DNA from: Phoronis ovalis | Taxonomy: Eukaryota; Phoronida; Phoronidae | Reading direction: 5' to 3' | DNA: 16,217 nt | Assembly: GCA_028565635.1 (NCBI GenBank) | Contig: JAOXYB010024424.1 | Coordinates: forward strand, 1 to 16,217 | Shown here: piece by piece, positions 9,013 to 16,217 of the stretch | Position numbering within the stretch: the stretch's first letter is position 1 | Layout of the letters: each line of letters starts with the position of its first letter | Translations under genes and position numbers: made by a program | The notes under the pieces: model-generated | What the model was told of the DNA's origin: nothing | What the model saw: the letters and a program-made list of their open reading frames with translations, nothing else | The model's database searches: none

Positions 9013-12000
9013 CTGTAAAAGATACATATATATTTACTTACTCGCATATAACAAACCTTTGTAGGACAGTCCCCTTCTTTGGAAAATATAATTGATTTAT
9101 GTGTTCCTTACTATTTCATCATTAAACACATCAACCACAATGTAAATTCCTGAGGTACAGTTTTTCACAAACTTTGGCAACTTAGAAGTCACTACTTTTG
9201 ATGATGTGCTGTGACATTTACAGTACTGTTCATCCCTTCATTGAATAGCATCTCAGCATATTTCATATCATCCAGGACACTGTGTCAATCAAATTATAAG
9301 GATGTTTACTAAGTAAATGCAACATTTAACAACAATTCACATCAGTCAGACACTAAATTTCCTTACTAAAGATTTGTTTAAAATAATGCTGTAACTGGAA
9401 TGTGAGAGGCCAAATTACGACTTTTAATACCTAGTAACAAATCACAGTCTGTTTCAAGTCTGGCAAGTAAAGCTTCCCTGTGCTGTTCTGCTTTTCTAGT
9501 TACTTTACAAGTCATCATGTGACGATGAAGCATATCTTGAACTTTATCATGTAATTCTTCTTGCTCATCACGAGTCATCTTTTTCGGCTACAAGAAATAT
9601 AAATTTTGCAAATAAACTTGCTGTAAAAGCCAACGATATGCAGCAGTACTGCACACTGGAGACACCATATGAACCCAACACACACATACACAATATAACA
9701 CTACATATTAGACCATAGTTGATTTCAATCCAATAAATTTTAATTCAAACAGCATTCTGAATTTAATAAATAGGAGAAGGCAGATTACTGATTTTCACTT
9801 CTTTTTACTAAAATCGAGTGAAGAAAATAAACCAAGATTAACATAAAAATCATTACTCTGTTTCTTAAGCTATGCAGCTTCAAACGTTGTATTTAGTGAA
9901 AGATTTATGATTTGGACTCTTGTTTTTTCAGAAAACCTTAAAAAAATAAACAGTCAATAAAATTACATATGGATTACAAATATTACTGGATTAGTGTCCC
10001 TCCATTCCAATATCTTTTGTTGCAACTGAACTCTTCGTTGGTCATCAAGACCAGGTGGTCGCTGCCAGTTGGGTGGTTCTATTTTCTTGGCTTCTCTTCT
10101 AGCCAGCCATTTCCTAATCTGTGAAGAATAAATGATGATGGAGATTTAGTTATACCTCATAACTAGTGATATCTAGTGGAGTACTCTGAAAGTATTTGCT
10201 TCTTGTAGTTAAGTAACTTAACAGCCCAACTAGAAACAGCCATCATATTGCAACACTCCATTCAAATCCAAATGGACGAAGACCCAGTTGTACAATGATA
10301 GACAAGACAAGACAATTAATGATACCAAAAAAAATGTCTTTATATTCAAAAACTCTATTATGCGGATCTGCAGACTTTCTTTAGAAGCCTCAAAATTCCA
10401 AAATGAGGTACCATGTCACTAAGCATTTGTGTTTGAAATCAGAATAGTTTTACAAGTTAATGAATTGTATAAAAAATCAGCACAATTAAAACTCAACTTA
10501 CATGTCTTTGTAAAGTGATAGCTGCCCTGAGTCGTATGATATTCTTCCTCCTTCTGCTTAATTGCTTCCTTTCCTTAAAACCTAGCCATGCAGCTTGTAT
10601 TTTCAGAGCAGAAGAATCTTGTACATTCTGTAAATGTTTTGGCACTTCAGCTAAAAAGTATACGATGAAAATATTAAAACTTTTTACATTATTTATATTA
10701 ATTCAACAGTTATATTTGTCAACATGAGTAGAAGTCTTGAACTATTTATGAATGGTTTGACTTTATTAGCCCTAAAAATGGGACATTACATAAACAAGGA
10801 GAGGTCTTACATGTGTAATTCCAGAACCACAAGATGTTCGAGTCAAACATTTAAAACATTCAGCATTTTGCACTATATCTTTAAATATTTTGTGACATTT
10901 AACCATATACTATACTTATCTAAGTCTTCACCCCAGTTTTTTTTAAATTGATAATTTTAATTAAAACTACTTATTAATAATAAGTAATTTGTTGGTTTTC
11001 TTGAATACTCACATGCAGGTAATAACTGTAGTATCTGCATCTGTTTTTGTCTTGATTCTCTGATAGCTCGTTTTCTAGCCAGTAGTAACTGGTGTCGCAA
11101 TTCGGATTCTTCCTTTTTCTGCTCTTTCCGTTGCTCAACTATCACTCTTCTATCTCTGAAGGTAACAAAATATTTTGACAAAAACTGTCACGACAATAAG
11201 AAAGAATAATTCTATATATTAAACACTGAACAGTGACTGTCCAGTTTAAAAAATTCAGCTTGTTTCCCCCAGAAATATTGTAAATAACTATAAGAATTAC
11301 ATATACCTAAATGACCTCTGAAATTTGGCAAAACCATGTTCTGCTTTTTTAAGCTGTTGTCGTGTTTTAAAACTTCGGTATAAAGCTTGTATTGTTGTTG
11401 CAGCTCTGTGGAGTTTCTGGAAGATGTACAGGATTACAAATAGTTTTAACAAGAAAGTGTTTTCACATGGGGTAAAAGTGTATTAGCTAACATCAGTTTC
11501 CAGCATGGTCATGTGCTGGCAACATCTTGTGAATAAACCTAAATAAAAATCTTCATAACCTCTGCCAAAAAAAATGTTGTTTATAACTGGGGTATCTCCA
11601 TCTATGATCAAATAATCGTAGATGTTGTTTATAACTGGGGTCTCTCCATCTATGATCAAATAATCCAAATTTCTTCCTTCAGCAGAGGTTACAAGCAGTG
11701 ATGAAAGAGATGTACATTAAAAGCTTCGATTATGAGGTTAATTTCTATGTTCTACATTGTTTCTTGTGAATTTAACTATGTTACAAAATATTGTACTAAA
11801 CTTTACAGATTGTACATACTTTTAAAAAATTCATTTAGCTTTTGCTAGAAATAACATAATTTGAAGAAGAACCAAGGAAGAACTTTCAAAATGTGTGGTT
11901 CCATCAAAGATTCATGATACAATGTATGTTATGTAATACCTCCATTTCTGCCTGTTTATATGTGCCAGCATCCAGTAAAGCTAGCAATTTTTTCAAATCA

Positions 12001-14561
12001 GCGCCAAATCCTTTGCCAGTCCATCTACTCAATAAGGGACGTAAACCACGGTAACGTATCCCTAGCAAGTTGATTACTTTTGGCTTTGATTCACACATGT
12101 ACAATACTGTTCTAGTGGTCGAACTGTAAATTCAAAAAGATTGGTTTTACTGTTCTAAGCACAATGTATAAGAATATTTATCATGAAACAACCCAAGTAA
12201 TTATCCTAATTTAACATAGTGGACATGCATAGATCTCATACAGGCATTGTTTTCATATTATATGTTTTATCATATAAATTTATCAAAAAAACTATAACCA
12301 AGATTGCATTTGAAAATTCTAGTAGAGTAGTGAAATGACCACTTGAATAGAACAGCTATGACACAATAATAAACAGAGTATAATCAAATCCTGCTATGAA
12401 AGTGAATGGAAGATTGGAACATGTAATATCAAAACAAATATTAATTTTCTTTCACATAGTTGGAAAATATGAAAAGTGTCAAAAAAATAATAATAAAACA
12501 AATTCACCTCCCAATGTTGACGTCATCTGAAGACGATAATTTGTAAATAATCTCATCCAGAATACTGTTGACTACTTTTTCATCTAAATTTTCAATAACT
12601 TCTCTGCAAGAAATCATTATAAAACAAAGTTAAAGCCATAAACTCCCAAAAAGTATAAAGTAATGAATCGAAAAGTTTACACTTTCCCCAGTTTTAGCAT
12701 TTTAACATGAACACTTGCTTAAAAACGTTCAATCACAGGTGAAACTCCAGCCTCTTCTGTTCCCTACATTTGTATCAAGGTAATATAATTATGTAACAGA
12801 TGTTTAGAGAGCTAATACTTGATAAATTTTACTTTGTGAATTTTTTGTTGCTTTCCAATTACCAAATTTGTTGATATTTGAAGTTGAAAGCATTATAAAA
12901 CAAAATTAAGATGTTTATCACAGATAAAACAAACAGAGGATATAACCTGATTAATGCACATGATTTTTCTAAATGTACAAATATTAACAAGCCTTTACAA
13001 GATTGAGTTTTTCGACTGATTACTGCGTAGTTATAATTTCAATTAGACATTTACCTAATGCTGAGCATGAATCTGTACTTACGAGTTGCATCTCATCACA
13101 TTATGTAATAAGTTCATGGCAGACAAGGTGGTGTCTACATCATCTGTCAACAATACTTGTAACAACCAGGGAGACCTCATAACTACAAAATTAATTAATA
13201 AAACAAGTCTTAAAATTGGTGGGAATATACTCAATACTGCAGATCTACAGTGTTTTTATTATGGAAGCACAAGTAGGCATTTTAAAATAACAAAGGAAAA
13301 TGCATGCAAGTCGTTCTGGTTAAACAATGTGTTACAAAATTCCCAAGGGTTATAAAATTCTGTCAGAAGCATCAACAATGTGAAACCGTTACCTACTTAG
13401 AAATCAATATCAAACAAAATTTTATATTTCTTAAAAAAATATTAGTTTTCAAAAATACATACCATTAATAGTAAGGAATGCATGTCCGCCAAATACATAG
13501 CTCAAGCTGTCCAATATAGAACGAAAATGTTCAAGTAGTTCTTTCCTGATGTCTTCTGCTACCTAAATTATCAATGTTACGCTTCTAAATATTTGAAATT
13601 TTGTACCATATACATACAAATCTTCAGAATGCCACATAAATGAGTATAATAAGCATTCACTACTAACCGATACTACCATATTTTGTTATTGAATGCAGCT
13701 ATACCAAATGAATTGTCAATTACCTGGGCAATTGCTTGAACTGATCATTGGTATTGGTGGTCAGTCTTACTAACATGGAGCAAATATGAAATAATGAAAC
13801 ATAAATGATAAGAATTTAAATTCAAACAGAAAAAAAGTAGTGTTGAGATGTGGGACATCTGAGATTAAATGCTCTTACTGATGGTGTTTGATTATACTTG
13901 ACTTGAACTTTTCTGGCTAGCATCAGGATGTTATCTGTGGCTTCAGGTAAACACAAACCATAAAACTCATGCGACTCTTCAGGGTCTAGACCAATTAGAC
14001 AGTGGCTGCGATGAAACAACAGTTAACAAAGAATTATGTATAGTAATCATGCATAATCAATTTGATAAATTTATTTTATCTACATAATTCATAGTTAAAT
14101 GTTCTATTAATCATGTGAACATGTTCTAACATTAAATTAGAACTATGCTGTAATGTTCTATTAATCATGTGAACATGTTCTAACATTAAATTAGAACTAT
14201 GCTGTAATGTTCTATTAATCATGTGAACATGTTCTAACATTAAATTAGAACTATGCTGTCACAACCACTAAAATCTGCTTTAACTTCAAATTTTTCCTTG
14301 GCGGGTGTATGAGCTAAGCGTATTCACTATTGATAAAGACAATGTTATAGAATTCTAAACTATGCAATCACAATGTGTAACCATATCTAAAAAAATACCT
14401 GAGAAGAGATGTTAATTTTGCAGCAGTTGTCCACTTTCCTCGAACTCTGTCAAACTCTTGCTTTAAAACCAGATTTAATACATGAATTAATTCATACTTC
14501 CATATAAGCATTTTCATTTTACCCATTTGTCTTGTTCCTGGTTGAGCTTCATTTAAAATGT
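8825..14561 (-). CDS. IQCB1: IQCB1 / nephrocystin-5 orthologue, 12 coding exons, 5' end missing
   Basis: IQCB1 (NPHP5) is a calmodulin- and CEP290-binding protein of the ciliary base and transition zone, needed for ciliogenesis; its loss causes Senior-Loken syndrome in humans. Coding exons in transcription order: 14399-14561, 13879-14005, 13463-13562, 13083-13182, 12508-12603, 11940-12123, 11307-11416, 11013-11155, 10502-10650, 9987-10118, 9431-9587, 8825-9012. All borders are GT/AG, phases agree at every junction, and the total is 1649 bp: 548 residues and a TGA at 8825-8827. The human protein, from memory, is about 600 residues, so roughly 40 N-terminal residues are missing; their exon is not seen between 14562 and 16217. 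Diagnostic matches to the family include W43-T-T, S54-H-C, SILDE before a Ser-rich loop, KLHRAA then IQ, EQHREALLARL (468-478) and QPWWRKLGDE (526-535). The reading is from remembered family sequence, not from a search. Confidence 0.95.
9987..11416 (-). other. IQCB1: IQCB1 IQ-motif block (calmodulin-binding region), four exons
   Basis: Numbering is from the first complete codon visible at 14559. IQ1 (I265-Q..R270....R275) is canonical and lies in exon 11307-11416. A basic, Glu/Gln-rich helix follows (294-335), probably a coiled coil. IQ2 (I358-Q..WLG...R368) has Leu363 where the consensus Arg sits, which may weaken apo-calmodulin binding. IQ3 (L387-Q...R392....R397) is cut by an intron between residues 390 and 391. 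The order IQ, helix, IQ, IQ is that of the vertebrate protein. Confidence 0.85.
11556..11691. repeat. 48-bp tandem duplication inside a 10-bp inverted repeat (IQCB1 intron)
   Basis: Two nearly identical 48-bp units (11574-11621 and 11622-about 11665; one substitution over the shared 44 bp) lie in the intron 11417-11939. They are enclosed by TAACCTCTGC (11556-11565) and its exact inverse (11682-11691). The layout could be a very short foldback element or coincidence. Confidence 0.75.
14098..14258. repeat. Three exact tandem copies of a 54-bp unit (IQCB1 intron)
   Basis: Units start at 14097, 14151 and 14205 and are identical except for the first base of the first copy, which implies very recent expansion. 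Each unit contains GTTCTAA and its inverse TTAGAAC separated by 7 bp, a possible hairpin. The array lies in the intron between coding exons 13879-14005 and 14399-14561, about 140 bp from the nearer splice acceptor-side exon, so copy-number change should not affect splicing directly. Confidence 0.95.
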
Positions 14562-14769
14562 CTAAAAAATATTACAAATACATCTATGCTCAATTAAAGA
14601 AAACAGTCACTGTGACACTCTCAGACACTGAGTCTATAGAATGACATCACTTAGGATTATAACTACATATGTAAAGGACACATATCCGGGTACTAGCAAA
14701 AAAAACTTGGTATGGGTGTGATGCTAAAGCTAAAAAACCCTTATCTGATGGTATTCAGCATTCAGCAAA

Positions 14770-15010
14770 TATACCCCATGGTAAAATTTTATTTGTAACT
14801 TATTTGTAACAAACACACACCATGGTAAGAAAATCTTACCAAGGGGTGTGTTATGAAATATACACTCAAATGTACATCCTATGGCAAACACAGTATAAAA
14901 AATCTTTCAAATTTGCACCCAAAAATATGACACCTTACGGTAAGTAAGTAAATAATCATTTGTTATGACTTAAATTTATTTGCAAAAAATACACCCTAGG
15001 TGAAAGATGT
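14770..15010. repeat. Degenerate tandem array, about 60-bp period
   Basis: A motif near ACACC-TATGGTAAG followed by an A/T-rich stretch with TTATTTG recurs at about 14771, 14815, 14874, 14931 and 14993, spacings of roughly 44 to 62 bp. The copies have diverged strongly, so the array is old. It contains the hairpin listed separately. Confidence 0.5.
14812..14852. repeat. 19-bp inverted repeat, 3-bp loop
   Basis: The arms 14812-14830 and 14834-14852 pair at 17 of 19 positions; the inner 8 bp (TGGTAAGA / TCTTACCA) are perfect. Extruded or transcribed, this would form a stable hairpin. It may be a product of the surrounding degenerate array. Confidence 0.8.
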
Positions 15011-15202
15011 TAAACAAACATGAAGGGAGTCCATGGGGTGGTACATACATAGAGTTATTGTAGATGACAGTATCCCCAAGACACAGATACTACTGTGGTA
15101 TTGGCACATAGCGCCGCCTAGTATAACAAACTGGTTTCTTTCCGACTTAGCAATATCAGAATTAAAATATTCAATGACTGTGATTGACAGCTTGTTTATG
15201 CT

Positions 15203-15708
15203 TAGTCCTGATTTTTTGAGTTTATGCTATGCCTCAGACAACTTCTGATGGGTGAGGCTTGCCGAATGTCACAATTCCTTGTATAGCAAGTCACAGAGAA
15301 AGTGACCAACCATCAAAAAAGTAGGTAATCCTTACCATATGAGTTGAAATATTATTTCTGATATCCTATCCAACTTCAACTTTGACTATTCCAATCATCA
15401 TTTGGACCTCCTGCACAAACACTACCCAAAGTAATGGTAGCAGACAAACTCATGGAGGAAATATTTTTTTTTGTCAATATGTCAGCGTGGGAATTCAAAA
15501 TGATGATTGGAGTAGTCAGTGTCGAATTTCAATAGGCACAGAGTATCAGGAGTACAATATTTTAACTTGTATGGTAAGGATTATATAACCTTTGGACGGC
15601 TGGTCACTTTCACTGTGATTTGCTATACAAGGATTTATGACGTTCGGCACACCTCACCCCCATCAAAAATTGCCTGAGGCTTAACACGAATTCACGAAAT
15701 CAGGACTA
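15203..15708. mobile_element. Foldback (long inverted repeat) element, 506 bp
   Basis: The left arm 15203-15403 matches the reverse complement of the right arm 15498-15708, about 200 bp each with small indels; identity by eye is about 75-80% overall and near 90% in the best part (15278-15310). The tips are TAGTCCTG and CAGGACTA. The 94-bp centre itself begins ACCTCC and contains GGAGG on the other side. There is no transposase; open frames inside are short and unrecognised. The structure fits a non-autonomous foldback element or MITE. The arms' divergence suggests an old copy. No clear target duplication was found at the tips. Confidence 0.8.
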
Positions 15709-15818
15709 GATGGGAACCTTATATCTAATGGTCTCAGGTTTATTTATTCTCTTTTTCATCAAAGCACAGCACATGATAGTCCTACATATCAACTACATGG
15801 TCATGGTCCTAGCTTCCC

Positions 15819-15871
15819 TGCGGCCCCGGGGGGCAGTCCATATGAAAATGGGTACCCATGTTCTAACATGG
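15819..15871. repeat. GC-rich stretch with short palindromes at the head of the 33-bp array
   Basis: The run GCGGCCCCGGGGGGC stands out sharply from its AT-rich surroundings. It is followed by GGGTACCC and by CCATGTT/AACATGG (15856-15862 and 15865-15871). Dispersed repeats that start with a C/G run and continue into CCATATGAAAA-like sequence occur in several invertebrate genomes, so this may be the head of such an element; that is recollection only. Confidence 0.4.
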
Positions 15872-15885
15872 CTTTTCAAAAAAGT

Positions 15886-16045
15886 CCCTAACGAAGTGAA
15901 ATTCTGCAAAAACTACATCTCTAAGGAAGTGAGTTTTTTGAAAAAATACACCCCTAAGGAAGTGAAATTTTAACGATTACCCTAATGAAGTGAAACTTCC
16001 AAGCAGCACCCCTAACGAAGTGTCACACCTCCAAAAAACCACCCC
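15886..16045. repeat. Tandem array, about 33-bp unit
   Basis: CCCTAACGAAGTGAAATT-like units begin at 15886, 15919, 15952, 15980 and 16010, with spacings of 33, 33, 28 and 30 bp; a lone CCCTAAGC follows at 16073. The 33-bp units keep one frame open on the plus strand and give an 11-residue repeat (KEVKF...YTP), but the 28-bp unit breaks it. The array is preceded by a GC-rich stretch (15819-15835) with CCCCGGGGGG. Confidence 0.8.
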
Positions 16046-16080
16046 TTTTTGTGATTTTAGTCAAAAAAATAGACCCTAAG

Positions 16081-16093
16081 CGCGCAATGCGCG
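16081..16093. repeat. Short GC-rich perfect inverted repeat
   Basis: CGCGCA and TGCGCG (16081-16086, 16088-16093) are separated by one base. It lies just right of the 33-bp array and may mark that element's other end. It could form a very short hairpin but has no other support. Confidence 0.4.
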
Positions 16094-16217
16094 TAATTAC
16101 GCTCCGGCGGTTCAACAAGACATTTGTCATGTCTAATGCTCATCCAATGTGTAGGATTATATTTTTTTAACATTATTGTTTTTTTACATTAGAAAAGAAT
16201 ATAATACATCATGCATT

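Larger units (their letters stand above)
9013..14398. other. IQCB1: Other introns of IQCB1
   Basis: Eleven introns of 294 to 523 bp separate the coding exons. Apart from the two tandem repeats listed separately and a possible coding relic at 9097-9237, they are plain AT-rich DNA. Plus-strand open frames overlapping exons here are antisense shadows. Confidence 0.7.
14562..16217 (-). other. IQCB1: Probable first intron and/or 5' region of IQCB1, repeat-rich
   Basis: The exon at 14399-14561 begins mid-codon after a TATTTTTTAG acceptor, so there must be an upstream exon with the start codon. No matching exon was found up to the right edge. The stretch is instead taken up by three repeat structures listed separately, which makes the intron at least 1.65 kb, three times any other intron of the gene. 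Confidence 0.6.

Noticed and set aside
10515-10951. Two plus-strand open frames of 70 and 75 codons
   Set aside because: The first is antisense to the IQCB1 exon 10502-10650; the second is AT-rich intron with no features of its own.
13086-13355. Plus-strand open frame of 89 codons
   Set aside because: It is antisense to an IQCB1 exon whose phase and splice sites fit, and it continues into intron sequence.
15033-15248. Plus-strand open frame of 71 codons overlapping the left arm of the foldback element
   Set aside because: No recognisable domain, no splice context, and it runs across the element border.
15710-15973. Plus-strand open frame of 87 codons with an 11-residue repeat
   Set aside because: The periodicity comes from a 33-bp tandem repeat that loses frame at the next unit, so it is explained by the repeat and not by coding.
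1-16217. A new multi-gene defence or biosynthetic system
   Set aside because: The window holds two partial eukaryotic genes, one unrecognised single gene and repeats. Gene order and content give no sign of a cooperating set.

Overview
The window looks like nuclear DNA from an animal, most likely an AT-rich invertebrate. It has short exons (78 to 218 bp) with canonical GT/AG borders and long AT-rich introns, vertebrate-type poly(A) signals, several unrelated tandem repeats and a foldback element. The one recognisable gene, the ciliary protein IQCB1/nephrocystin-5, supports an animal with cilia. A mollusc-like genome is a guess from base composition and repeat style, not a demonstrated identity. 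I see no operons, CRISPR, prokaryotic mobile elements, rRNA or convincing tRNA.

Layout: (1) 91-883, plus strand: the last two exons of an unrecognised gene ending in a Ser/Lys/Arg-rich tail, with a poly(A) signal at 1079. (2) 884-2208: AT-rich spacer, possibly holding the promoter of the next gene. (3) 2209-3504, plus strand: a nearly complete transcription unit whose 384-codon open frame encodes a single-pass membrane protein with a long charged cytoplasmic tail containing two pairs of internal repeats; I do not recognise the family. (4) 3153-4907 and 6941-8203: two copies, in direct orientation, of a segment that starts inside that gene's coding region and runs through its 3' flank. The second copy is a decayed gene fragment. 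The two copies differ by two large indels, one of which looks like a 246-bp insertion with a 5-bp target duplication. (5) 6361-6940: a minisatellite of about 38 bp per unit with alternating unit types, ending exactly where the second copy starts. (6) 8825-14561, minus strand: twelve coding exons of an IQCB1 (NPHP5) orthologue, 548 residues visible to the stop; the first coding exon lies beyond the right edge. Two introns carry local tandem duplications. (7) 14562-16217: probably the first intron of IQCB1, filled with repeats: a degenerate array of about 60 bp per unit with a 19-bp hairpin, a 506-bp foldback element with arms of about 200 bp, and a 33-bp tandem array next to a GC-rich stretch.

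The membrane-protein gene and IQCB1 are convergent, with the decayed duplicate and the minisatellite between them. Nothing in the sequence ties their functions together. I found no convincing new multi-gene system. The most notable things are the unrecognised membrane protein, its partial duplication next to a structured minisatellite, and the large foldback element.
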